Assembly (NCBI RefSeq): GCF_012927455.1
Contig: NZ_JABBPE010000015.1
Location: forward strand, 124,001-188,000
Reading direction: 5' to 3'
Length of the DNA stretch: 64,000 bases
From: Polaromonas sp.
GTDB lineage: Bacteria; Pseudomonadota; Gammaproteobacteria; Burkholderiales; Burkholderiaceae_C
Made by a program: the position numbers and the translations under genes. The notes under the pieces are model-generated. The model was not told the origin of the DNA. It made no database searches and saw only the letters and a program-made list of their open reading frames with translations. Positions 15,876 through 22,991 of the stretch are shown here, piece by piece; position 1 is the stretch's first letter, and every line of letters begins with the position of its first letter.

Positions 15876-16088
15876 TTGAACCCCGAAGACCTGCAACTCT
15901 TGCTGACGCGCGAAATGCCTTTTGGCAAGTACAAGGGGCGGTTGATTGCCGACCTGCCCGGCAACTACCTCAACTGGTTTGCCCGCGAGGGCTTTCCCAA
16001 AGGTGAAATTGGCCGCCTGCTGGCACTGATGCACGAGATCGACCACAACGGATTGTCGGCATTGCTCGATCCGCTGCGTAAGCGCTGA
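15876..16088 (+). CDS. DUF3820 protein
   Basis: A 70-residue protein starting with TTG (15876), 5 bp after yciH, so probably cotranscribed and coupled. It has the DUF3820 signature MPFGKYKGRLIADLPGNYLN, then WFAREGFPKGEIGRLLALMHEI. The family occurs widely in proteobacteria; some members are listed as putative quorum-sensing-regulated virulence factors, but no mechanism is established. Full length for the family. Confidence 0.88.
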   Translation: MNPEDLQLLLTREMPFGKYKGRLIADLPGNYLNWFAREGFPKGEIGRLLALMHEIDHNGLSALLDPLRKR

Positions 16089-16166
16089 GATGGCTGCGCC
16101 ACATCGTGCGGCTTGGGAGAAGCCAGCGCAGTCCCGCCCATGGCGCGCCACCGTAGGACCCGGAGC

Positions 16167-16230
16167 GCTATAAAAAACATAGCTGTTTACGCCCGTCTTT
16201 ATTGGGCTAAAGGCCTTTTTATTCGATATT
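16167..16230 (+). repeat. Dispersed ~55-bp repeat, copy 6
   Basis: GCTATAAAAAACATAGCTGT, TTACGCCCGTCTTT, ATTGGGCTAAAGGCC, then TTTTTATTCGATAT. Near-consensus copy in the space after the DUF3820 gene. Confidence 0.88.
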
Positions 16231-16398
16231 TTTGGCCGCCCAGGAGCTGCAGTACTGCCCGGCGATCGGGTGCGCTCAACTGCCACCAAACCAGTTGTAG
16301 CCCTGGTCTTCGCAGTAGCCGCCGGGTTAGGTGTTGGTGACAAAAGGCGCCTGGATGTGTTTGGGATTCTTGTAGTCCAGTTTGGTCGGCATGGCTAG

Positions 16399-16734
16399 GT
16401 CTGGGGCGGCGTGGCGACTTATCTGGCGGCTGTGGTGTCGTGTGCCTTGACCTTCTGGCTGATCCGCCTGTTCGGCGGTGATGCCCCGCGGCAGCTCAAT
16501 GGCCGGCGGGCCAGGCGGCTGCTGGCGCGGCTCGATGCGCGACCTATCAGCGCCATCGTGCTGCTCAGGATGCTGCTGCAGACCGTGCCGGCGCTGAACT
16601 ACACGCTGGCGCTGTCGGGCGTGAGTTTTCGCAGTTACCTCATACGCACCGCGCTGGGCCTGCCCCTGCCGATTGCCCTGTATCGCATCTTTTTTGCCTA
16701 TCTGTCCAAGGCGCTGCACATCGCGGGGGTTTGA
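16399..16734 (+). pseudogene. Truncated VTT-domain (DedA/TVP38-like) membrane protein
   Basis: An open stretch following an in-frame TAG (16396-16398) encodes about 111 residues: VWGGVATYLAAVVSCALTFW, LARLDARPISAIVLLRMLLQ, and ALNYTLALSGVSFRSYLIRT. This matches the second half of SNARE-associated/VTT-domain proteins of the TVP38/DedA type. The first ~60-70 residues of a normal member are missing, and the only starts available are GTG at 16411 and later. It is best read as a 5'-truncated remnant, although a short product from GTG 16411 cannot be excluded. Confidence 0.55.
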
Positions 16735-16760
16735 AGGGGGTGCCTGTTCGGCCGCCGATT

Positions 16761-16820
16761 GCTATTAAAAGCATAGCTGGTTGCGCCCGTTTTTATTGGG
16801 CTAGAGGCCTGTTAGACCTT
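16761..16820 (+). repeat. Dispersed ~55-bp repeat, copy 7
   Basis: GCTATTAAAAGCATAGCTGG, TTGCGCCCGTTTTT, ATTGGGCTAGAGGCCTGTT. One of the best matches to the consensus. It lies between the VTT remnant and the terminator of the leftward gene at 16952. Confidence 0.92.
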
Positions 16821-16900
16821 GGATTCAAGGACGAATAAACTCAAACCTGTTGCCCTCGGGGCTCGAATGCGCCCTTTGCTTATTCATCCGATTGCCGATC

Positions 16901-16931
16901 AAAAGCGCCCCGGATTGACTGCCGGGACGCT
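16901..16931 (-). terminator. Rho-independent terminator
   Basis: On the minus strand, AGCGTCCCGG and CCGGGGCGCT pair (one mismatch) around an eight-base loop, followed by TTTTGATC. It sits 20 bp after the stop of the leftward gene ending at 16952, as expected for a transcription end of that unit. Confidence 0.7.
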
Positions 16932-16951
16932 CTGACGGCTTGCGCTGCAGG

Positions 16952-17655
16952 CTATTGGCAAAGGAAGGTTGCCACGCCCTGGTAATTGGCGCCATTGGCA
17001 AGGGTCACCTTATAGCCTGAAGCTACGATGTATTTACCGGTGCCGCCATCGCCCACCGCCAGCTGCGTGCCCGGGCCGTTGCCTAAATACGAGCCGGTAA
17101 TTCCGCTCTGCGTGGGTGAGGAAATCGAGGTGTTTCCATTGACCGTGCCACTGCTGCCGCCGGCCTGCGCCGTCACGGTCACCACGATCGTCGTGATGGT
17201 CCCACTGAAGCTTAAGGTTGCCGTGGCGCTTGCGGTTCCGCTGTTGGCCGCACTGCCGGGCGTGCCGCCGCCCGTGTACGTGGGCGCCGTCATGCGCCCG
17301 GCAGCGCAGGAGGGCGCACCGGTGGTGGGCAGCGCTGCCAATTGGTTGAATACGACATAGTGGTAGGCGTCGTTGGAGGTGCCCGTCAGCGTTGTGCCAC
17401 CAGAGGCACTCGTCACCGTGCCTTGCACCCAGCGGCCCTGGGCATAGTTGGCATCCCCGCTGATTTCGTGGGTCGCGGTCGGGCTGCCGGTTAGCGTGAC
17501 GCCGGCCAGCTTGGTCACGGCACCTGTGGCGTCTTGCACCACCTGAGTTGCCGCGCCGAATGACTGCGAAGCAAGTCCGGCCAGCTGGTAGCGCAGGCTG
17601 GTGCCGGTTACAAAGGCGGCACTGACCGTACCGGTCAGACCAGACGCTTGGTTCA
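16952..17655 (-). pseudogene. Ser/Thr/Gly-rich surface or exported protein, 5' truncated
   Basis: A leftward frame that is open from 17728 down to the stop at 16952 and has a terminator just after it. The sequence is rich in Gly, Ser, Thr and Ala: LTGTVSAAFVTGTSLRYQLA, HEISGDANYAQGRWVQGTVT, LPTTGAPSCAAGRMTAPTYT, ending ANYQGVATFLCQ. There is no ATG in the 5' part; the first available start is GTG 17542, but the clearly coding-like composition continues upstream and overlaps the next lipoprotein gene's 3' end. I therefore read it as the 3' part of a larger exported protein whose 5' end was replaced. Family not recognised. Confidence 0.45.
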
Positions 17656-18108
17656 GGGGTGGGGAACTACAAACAAGGGGAGTCCGACGCTTTCGGCCAC
17701 AGGCTTGAGTTGCGCGGCATAGGACGCCTCACCAACAAAACAAATTGGTTTTTTTGAACGCCCCGGTGCAGGTGCCAACTTGTCCAAAGCTGCCTGCAAG
17801 GTGGCAGCCGTTAGTTCGTCGCTTTCTCCAATGACGGCAAGGGCGGGTCGCGTCGGTTGCGACAAAACCTTGACCAGCGCATCCACCGTGATGGAGCCCC
17901 CCATCTTCATGGTTGCAGCTGCCATCTTGTTGGCGATGCCGCTTTTAGAAGAGGGCACTTCCAGAGCTATCCAATCAGTCGACTGGATTGCAGCCATGCA
18001 AGCAACAACTTTTATTTGCTGCGGACTGGGTTGCTTGCTCTGCTGGCCAGTGCCGGCGCATCCGGCAATAAAAACCAAGGAAATAAATAAGAGCAGACAG
18101 TGCAACAT
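17653..18108 (-). CDS. Putative lipoprotein, unknown function
   Basis: A 151-residue protein with a lipoprotein signal: MLHCLLLFISLVFIAGCAGT, lipobox IAGC with the acylated Cys at about residue 17. The mature part is polar, with VACMAAIQSTDWIALEV, then SGIANKMAAATMKMGGSITV and RPALAVIGESDELTAATLQA, followed by KKPICFVGEASYAAQLKPVA. It resembles a small alpha/beta domain, but I do not recognise the family. It lies 34 bp downstream of the lipoprotein at 18143 on the same strand at the end of the orphan toxin cassette, so it may be a second envelope protein of that module (inference). Confidence 0.65.
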   Translation of the reverse strand: MLHCLLLFISLVFIAGCAGTGQQSKQPSPQQIKVVACMAAIQSTDWIALEVPSSKSGIANKMAAATMKMGGSITVDALVKVLSQPTRPALAVIGESDELTAATLQAALDKLAPAPGRSKKPICFVGEASYAAQLKPVAESVGLPLFVVPHP

Positions 18109-18142
18109 GGTTTTTTATTCTCACTTGTGATGAATGCAATTT

Positions 18143-18970
18143 TCAAGGTTGCAATGATTCGATCTTGATGGACTCGATCAGGTGGCGGAACATCGCCTTC
18201 ATGCGGGCATGGGCTTCGGGATGTTGCATTGACTCCTGACTGGCACCCAGCTGCAGGGAAATGGTGTAGCCAGTATCGCCAATGGGCATGAGCCAGCTTT
18301 GAAACCATCCTCCCGCGGCACCGCGTGCTCGGGACGAAAGTTCTTGCTCCGGGACTTCTTGCACGGTCCAGACATTGCCCGCGACACGCTGCTCAGACCA
18401 TTTTCCTTTTTGATTGAACTGCGTATTGAACGCCTTCCAAGTCTCCAGATCTCGCTTGTGCAGCCGCATCACCAATGAATGGCTGGTCGCGTACCAGGAT
18501 TCAAAGCACAGCGACTGCAGCCCTGCCTCAATTTCTTCTTCGCCTGTTTTTTGCCGCACGCCGTTGACCTGACCATAGACAGGATTCATTACTTTAACGC
18601 TGCGAACAAAGCGGTCGAAGTTCCACTGCGGATGGGCGCCGCGTTGTTTTGTGCCACCACTGTCCTCATAAATGTCGTCGACGGCGTAAATCTCACCCTT
18701 ATAGCGATCATTTTTTCGACCAAGCGTCGGCAATTTGCTGTATTTGCAATTACCTATAACAGGCCATTGATGCGTAACGCGATATTTATCGAGAAACTTA
18801 ATGCGGTAGGTATCGTAAAAGCCCGTCAACGGCCCATCGAGCGCGCCGGGCTGCATATAGCGATCATCGTTACGTTTGACCTCTTGTTCTACTCCGCAAG
18901 CTGACAATGTGGCAAGCAGCGCAAGGCAACTGACAAAGATTGCTGTTTTATTTTCCACGGTCAACCTCAC
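18143..18970 (-). CDS. Lipoprotein, candidate periplasmic immunity protein (Tli4-like)
   Basis: A 275-residue protein with a lipoprotein signal (TAIFVSCLALLATLSACGVE, lipobox LSAC). The mature domain has YDTYRIKFLDKYRV near the start and ends with WFQSWLMPIGDTGYTISLQL followed by SMQHPEAHARMKAMFRHLIE. That ending resembles Tli4-type immunity lipoproteins which neutralise lipase effectors in the periplasm. The GTG start at 18970 overlaps the orphan CdiA stop by four bases (GTGA); GTG 18958 is an alternative. Overlap with a predicted lipase-type toxin end and export to the periplasm make it the best immunity candidate for that module. The family match is by eye only. Confidence 0.6.
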   Translation of the reverse strand: MRLTVENKTAIFVSCLALLATLSACGVEQEVKRNDDRYMQPGALDGPLTGFYDTYRIKFLDKYRVTHQWPVIGNCKYSKLPTLGRKNDRYKGEIYAVDDIYEDSGGTKQRGAHPQWNFDRFVRSVKVMNPVYGQVNGVRQKTGEEEIEAGLQSLCFESWYATSHSLVMRLHKRDLETWKAFNTQFNQKGKWSEQRVAGNVWTVQEVPEQELSSRARGAAGGWFQSWLMPIGDTGYTISLQLGASQESMQHPEAHARMKAMFRHLIESIKIESLQP

Positions 18971-20955
18971 TTCGCTCCAGTGATTGGGTTGTCGTCACGA
19001 GCAACTTGCTGACCGCCTTTAAATTGAATCAGTCTGGCATTGCCCTCCGGAGTGCCTTGCGGTCCGTTACGCACAGGTGTCTCCACTTGTGAGCAATTAT
19101 TGCCACCTGTACCGTAACAACTGTGCATGCTGTTGCTGGTGTCATATACCTGCCATAAGTCTTTTAACGTCCACACACCGGGGTTGCCGCCGGAGAACTT
19201 GGAAGTCGAAACGGGGTCGTTGCTGAAGTAGCTGTAGGTAATGCTGTCCCTTGCTTTTTCACCCGTGATCTTGACAGCCGCCTCCGTATAACTCTGCAAA
19301 TCAGCCGCCCCGCCCACCCCACGCACCGATAGATTGGGGTTGGTAGAGGTTTTGCCGCTTTCATCCGGGCGATTAGCCAAAATCGTGAACGAACTCTCTT
19401 GAACCAGCGTACCCCGGCTGTGGCCCAGCGAATTGGTCGCTTTGTCTTCACGGCTGGACAGTGCGCCGGCATAGGTTTCGGCTGCATTCGTGTAGCCGAA
19501 GAAGTTGGCGGCGCCGTAGTCCATGGAATTGATCGCCTTTTCATAGGCCACGCCCATCAGTTCCGAGATGGAGTTTTGGGCCGGCTTAACGTGCATCAGA
19601 TAAATGGTAGCAGGCTTATTTCCACCGGGGTTTTGGTCTGTCTTGTCAACGTTCGCTGCATTTTGATATGCCAACTCCACCGCGCGCTTTTCATCATTGA
19701 AGATGCCATTGACCGCCATCACCATGTCTGGACTGGCGTTGGCGGCGACTTCCTGCGGTGTGGCTGGACTGCGGCTGAGCTTGCTCGGGTCGGCCACACA
19801 GTTGGCCCCGGCCGGGCACTCCACTTTGAAGAACTTCGGCTTTTCTTGAAACCTTGATCTGTAAGTCTCGTCGGTGAAGGTGGTGACGATCTTGACCGCC
19901 TCCTGCTTAATCGCCCGTTCGGCCTCCACCGTCTGCTGCATGGCTTGCGCATCTTGCTTGACAGCCGCTGTCTGCGCAGTGGCAGTGTCCCGCTTCAGGC
20001 TGGCAATTGTTTTCTGGCCGGTCTTACCGGTTTTTGCCTGCTGCGCCGCTTCATCGGTGATGGTCACCGCGCCCGCACTCACCGCGCTTCTGGTTTGTCC
20101 CGAAGAGCTGCCCGATGCGCTGGCAGTGTTGAGCGCGTTGCCCGCCACCGCTTTGGCCGCGCCATACTTGCCCTGGCTCAGCATGTCCGAGCTCAGGCTG
20201 ATGCCGCTGCTGCTGGCGCTCGCCTCTGATTTGTTTTGAAGATCGCTGGTGGTGAGCGTGCCGGTACCCAAGCGGTTTTTATTGTCTGCGATAGCCTGAC
20301 CCGTGCTGGCAATGACAGCGCCTTTCAGATCGGTATGGCCTTTGACGCTGACATCGAATCCGCCGTCACCCGCCTTGATGCCCGACTGTTCGGTCACGCT
20401 GGCGTAGTTGTTGCTGCTGCTGCTCTTGCTGGCACTGACACTACCGCTGATGGCGCCAAAGCCGATGCTCAGGCTGCCGCCCATACTTTGCTGTTTGCTG
20501 TTGTAGATGCTGGTGTCCTGCAGGCTCTCGATAGTCAGGTTGCCGCCCACGTCGGCTTTGACGGTATTGGCCGCTATGACTGCACCCTGCAAGGTGGTGT
20601 CACCGCCGGACTTCAGGGTAACGCTGTCGCCTGCTTTGTTGCCTGCTTTGATTTGGGTATTGCTGTAGCTGGTGTCCGCGCCATCGGCCTTGCCCTTGGC
20701 CCCGCTGGCGCTGACGTTGATCATGAAACCATCGGTGCCGTAGCTGATTCCGATGCTGCCGGAGGTGTTGGCGCTACCGTTGCTGAACGTCTGGTTGGTG
20801 GCGCTGCTGGTGGTGGTCTGCACGTTGAGGTCGCGCCCGGCAGTGGCGATGAGGGCGCTGCCCGCGTTTATGAGGGTTTGGTACTCCTGCTCGTCGCTGC
20901 CGTAATCGTCCAGGAACCTGCGGCTGGTGAGCAGGCTCACTTGCTCTCTGATCAA
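18967..20955 (-). CDS. Orphan CdiA C-terminal module with lipase-like toxin end
   Basis: A 662-codon frame homologous to internal and C-terminal parts of the CdiA at 27767-37927, with no signal peptide or TPS domain. It starts IREQVSLLTSRRFLDDYGSD, continues through FHA-type repeats (GQAGKADG-like SGAKGKADGADTSYSNTQIK, SVTEQSGIKAGDGGFDVSVK), and ends in a ~250-residue unique domain. That domain has a nucleophile-elbow motif GHSRGT (Ser near residue 508), then SNDPVST (Asp near 580) and MHSCYGTG (His near 611), in lipase order. Upstream of ATG 20955 the frame is broken: NGFHEQRF is followed by TGA and a 2-base shift relative to the canonical EQRLVREQ. It cannot be secreted as it stands, so it is probably a silent reservoir cassette. 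Confidence 0.72.
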   Translation of the reverse strand: MIREQVSLLTSRRFLDDYGSDEQEYQTLINAGSALIATAGRDLNVQTTTSSATNQTFSNGSANTSGSIGISYGTDGFMINVSASGAKGKADGADTSYSNTQIKAGNKAGDSVTLKSGGDTTLQGAVIAANTVKADVGGNLTIESLQDTSIYNSKQQSMGGSLSIGFGAISGSVSASKSSSSNNYASVTEQSGIKAGDGGFDVSVKGHTDLKGAVIASTGQAIADNKNRLGTGTLTTSDLQNKSEASASSSGISLSSDMLSQGKYGAAKAVAGNALNTASASGSSSGQTRSAVSAGAVTITDEAAQQAKTGKTGQKTIASLKRDTATAQTAAVKQDAQAMQQTVEAERAIKQEAVKIVTTFTDETYRSRFQEKPKFFKVECPAGANCVADPSKLSRSPATPQEVAANASPDMVMAVNGIFNDEKRAVELAYQNAANVDKTDQNPGGNKPATIYLMHVKPAQNSISELMGVAYEKAINSMDYGAANFFGYTNAAETYAGALSSREDKATNSLGHSRGTLVQESSFTILANRPDESGKTSTNPNLSVRGVGGAADLQSYTEAAVKITGEKARDSITYSYFSNDPVSTSKFSGGNPGVWTLKDLWQVYDTSNSMHSCYGTGGNNCSQVETPVRNGPQGTPEGNARLIQFKGGQQVARDDNPITGAK

Positions 20956-20993
20956 AAGCGCTGCTCGTGGAAGCCGTTGCCTGTTTTTTTAAG

Positions 20994-21047
20994 TGCTATC
21001 GAATTCGTAGCTGCTTGCGCATATAGAACGGCGGCTTCGGGCATTTT
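20994..21047 (+). repeat. Dispersed ~55-bp repeat, copy 8 (at orphan module boundary)
   Basis: GCTATCGAATTCGTAGCTGC, TTGCGCATATAGAACG, then GCGGCTTCGGGCATTTTT. Head intact, tail eroded. It directly precedes (on the minus strand) the point where homology to CdiA begins (NGFHEQ), just as copy 10 does at the other orphan. Confidence 0.75.
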
Positions 21048-21285
21048 TCATGCTTGAAATGATGCTTTGGAGCATGGGTGCAGTGCTACCCAAACTCGCA
21101 GAGGCTGCAGGAAAAGGAAAACCCGGTTCCCCACCGAGTTGGTCGGCTCGACGCAAGCAACCGCCGCTGCCGTGAAAAACTCTGCACCGTTGGAACCCTG
21201 TCCGGAGTTCCCAGTTATAGCGCTGTTCAAAATTGCGGGGTCACTTTTGTCTGAATCTAGCCACTGGCGGTAGTTGGTCTGAAAC
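21048..21285 (-). pseudogene. CdiA-derived fragment starting at the NYRQWL segment
   Basis: Read leftward from the repeat copy at 21286, the sequence encodes FQTNYRQWLDSDKSDPAILN, which matches FANYRQWLGSDYLL in the intact CdiA (about residue 2330). The frame then continues for ~60 residues without further CdiA homology (SAITGNSGQGSNGAEFFTAA, VACVEPTNSVGNRVF) and stops at 21048. The upstream part of the same open frame (to 21455) is translated repeat and unrelated DNA. The ~590-bp gap 20956-21549 thus holds two repeat copies and this debris; I see no intact gene in it. Confidence 0.5.
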
Positions 21286-21343
21286 GCTACCAAATTGATA
21301 GCTGCTTGCGCATGTTCTGCCTGAGGCGGAGGCACTTTTGATG
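21286..21343 (+). repeat. Dispersed ~55-bp repeat, copy 9 (at CdiA fragment boundary)
   Basis: GCTACCAAATTGATAGCTGC, TTGCGCATGTTCTG, CCTGAGGCGGAGGCACTTTT, then GATGC. It shares TGAAACGCTA at its left end and TTTTGATGC at its right end with copy 10. The CdiA-like NYRQWL sequence begins immediately beside it. Confidence 0.8.
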
Positions 21344-21549
21344 CATAAGGCGCATGGATTGAGCACGCACAACGACTGCGGCGGTGTGGCCTGTGCCTTG
21401 CGCCAGATGCGTCGGACTCGCTGCAACTGTGGGCAGTTTCGGCCACTGCCATCAAACAGCATCTGGTCCTGTTGACGACGAGGCGGTGGGTTTTTGAGGT
21501 TCATCCGCGCTGGGGACAGTCGGGCTGATACTTGCGCTTTTGGCAGGCG

Positions 21550-22080
21550 CTATGACCAGGCTTGCCACGCAATTCCTACTAGTCCTAGAAAGAAAATGCC
21601 AACCGAAACCCAAAGCACGAAGGTGCGACCGCTGACATTTCCGCTAGCTTTCAACTCGAAAAACTGATAAGGCCACATGTCATGATCCTTGAAAAATGCG
21701 TATACGTTCCAGCAGCATAGGCTGGTCCATACCAATATCGCCAATGCGCCATAGTTGCTCAAGGATGCAAAAAAGTGCAGAAATATTGAGGAAGAAATCA
21801 TCGTGATGAGAAGCAATTTCATCGCACGGTTATTTTTTAAAGGCGTTTCTTTCTCCCTCACATGTTGAACTGGTTTATTGGCAAACGGCTTAACGCCGAA
21901 AATTGCGGCCTGTGCAGAGTAGTACCCAATCGCACCTAGGCCCAACCCCAAGCAAGCCGCAACCCACATGACAGTTTTTTCATGGATGAATAGGACCGAT
22001 AAAAAGATGGCGCCAGCGCCAACAAAACTGAGTCCGGTTCTTATCCAAAAGTGCAAGTTTCCATCTTTAACGATTTTCAT
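21550..22080 (-). CDS. Multi-pass membrane protein, candidate immunity protein
   Basis: A 176-residue protein with four to five predicted membrane helices: WIRTGLSFVGAGAIFLSVLF, VMWVAACLGLGLGAIGYYSA, LLLITMISSSIFLHFFASLS, GALAILVWTSLCCWNVYAFF and TFVLWVSVGIFFLGLVGIAW. It is AT-richer than housekeeping genes. Its ATG overlaps by four bases (ATGA) the stop of a short frame (22077-22211) that looks like the tail of a lost toxin. By position and topology it is a candidate inner-membrane immunity protein; I do not recognise the family. Confidence 0.65.
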   Translation of the reverse strand: MKIVKDGNLHFWIRTGLSFVGAGAIFLSVLFIHEKTVMWVAACLGLGLGAIGYYSAQAAIFGVKPFANKPVQHVREKETPLKNNRAMKLLLITMISSSIFLHFFASLSNYGALAILVWTSLCCWNVYAFFKDHDMWPYQFFELKASGNVSGRTFVLWVSVGIFFLGLVGIAWQAWS

Positions 22081-22211
22081 CTGCCTACCTTATCTTTCGC
22101 GCTTTGTATCAAACCCAGATTTTTCAAATACTCTGCAAACTCATCCGCTGGCCGCTTGCTGGGTTGAAAATTATTCTGGATAGGTGTTTGTTCATGGGTC
22201 ATGACCGCCAT
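22077..22211 (-). pseudogene. Short frame, probable 3' end of a deleted toxin gene
   Basis: A 44-codon frame ending in KNLGLIQSAKDKVGR whose TGA overlaps the ATG of the membrane protein gene. The first ~25 codons coincide, in another frame, with the ESPR-like remnant at 22124-22195, so only about the last 17 codons are likely to derive from a toxin. I read it as the 3' tip of a cdiA-type gene left after a large internal deletion. A tiny real peptide gene is possible but less likely. Confidence 0.4.
22124..22195 (-). pseudogene. ESPR remnant (5' end of a lost cdiA/tpsA gene)
   Basis: From ATG 22195 leftward the frame reads MNKHLSRIIFNPASGQRMSL and then meets a stop (TGA at 22126-22124). The intact CdiA begins MNKHLHRIIFNPARGLRMVV; identity is obvious at protein and DNA level over about 65 bases. 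This extended signal peptide region is specific to large type V secreted proteins, so its presence here marks the start of a second large exoprotein gene, now deleted. It is followed within a few codons by the toxin-tail frame and membrane protein gene. Confidence 0.7.
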
Positions 22212-22229
22212 GTCCCATACAATCAAAGG

Positions 22230-22631
22230 CTACTTGAATTCAAAACGAACATCTTTGACGACTTGAAATTTGCCCCAATAGAAATTACAAAGTCGTGCGA
22301 TTTCCATTCCGTCTTTGCTTTCAGGAGCGCAGCCTCCCGTAATTTTTACTGAGGAGACGTCCTGCTTTGACAGGGGAAACTCAATGGAAGGGCCCGAAGG
22401 AACGGCGTGTTCTATTTCAACTTTTTCCGAGAAGTCATCCACCAACGCGAAAATTAATACCTTGTCTGCTTTCAGTGTGTACAAGTCATGTTGGAACGCA
22501 GCTCCGCGAAGCAGACACATTTCAATCACTGATTTTTCAACCGTTTGCTGTTTGCATTCTGGGGGCTCTGCCGAGAACACCGAAGAGGAGGTCAATGCGA
22601 TTAGGCAGATTAGATGCTTTAACATTTTCAT
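22230..22631 (-). CDS. Small exported (periplasmic) protein, candidate immunity
   Basis: A 133-residue protein from ATG 22631 with a cleavable signal peptide (MKMLKHLICLIALTSSSVFS, cleavage near SVFSA). The mature ~113 residues contain five Cys (PPECKQQ, EMCLLRG, GGCAPES, RLCNFYW), suggesting disulfides, and motifs KVLIFALVDDFSEKVEIEHA and KFQVVKDVRFEFK. Family not recognised. It lies among the small proteins that follow the large orphan CdiA module, in the same orientation, and is AT-rich; an immunity or accessory role is inference. The in-frame extension to 22679 lacks support. Confidence 0.65.
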   Translation of the reverse strand: MKMLKHLICLIALTSSSVFSAEPPECKQQTVEKSVIEMCLLRGAAFQHDLYTLKADKVLIFALVDDFSEKVEIEHAVPSGPSIEFPLSKQDVSSVKITGGCAPESKDGMEIARLCNFYWGKFQVVKDVRFEFK

Positions 22632-22694
22632 GGTTATATTTATTTTTAGTTCGCTAATTGATTCAGCTGAGTCAAGCACCGTCGGGCTGAGTTG

Positions 22695-22991
22695 TCACTT
22701 GTCCTTAGTCGCTTGGCCTTCTGGATCTTCTGGTGTTTTGTAACTCTCTTTGGCTTTGCGCCAGCCTAATGGGTCGCTAGTGAAAGGCGGCTGTAGATCA
22801 AGTGCCCGCGCACGCGCTTCACATCCCGCCAAGCCCACAAGTACCAATCCAATTATCAGAAAAATTATATAAATTATTTTTGGCGGCTCAAGCCACACGA
22901 CTAACCCAACGATAGCTACGCCTGAAAATAGGCATGAAAAGGAGCCTATTTTGGTAAACCAGCCATCCTTCAAAAATAGTTCTATTTTCAT
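22695..22991 (-). CDS. Small membrane protein, candidate immunity for orphan module
   Basis: A 98-residue protein whose ATG overlaps the stop of the 1,377-residue orphan CdiA by four bases (ATGA). It has two hydrophobic segments (IGSFSCLFSGVAIVGLVVWL and IIYIIFLIIGLVLVGLAGCE) and a polar C-terminal tail (LQPPFTSDPLGWRKAKESYK). Overlap with the toxin-bearing gene is the usual arrangement for a cognate immunity gene, and an inner-membrane location fits a membrane-acting toxin. Not a recognised family. Confidence 0.68.
   Translation of the reverse strand: MKIELFLKDGWFTKIGSFSCLFSGVAIVGLVVWLEPPKIIYIIFLIIGLVLVGLAGCEARARALDLQPPFTSDPLGWRKAKESYKTPEDPEGQATKDK

Noticed and set aside
20236-21057. 273-codon + strand frame
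   Set aside because: Mirror of the small orphan module plus repeat DNA; no start signal or recognisable domain.
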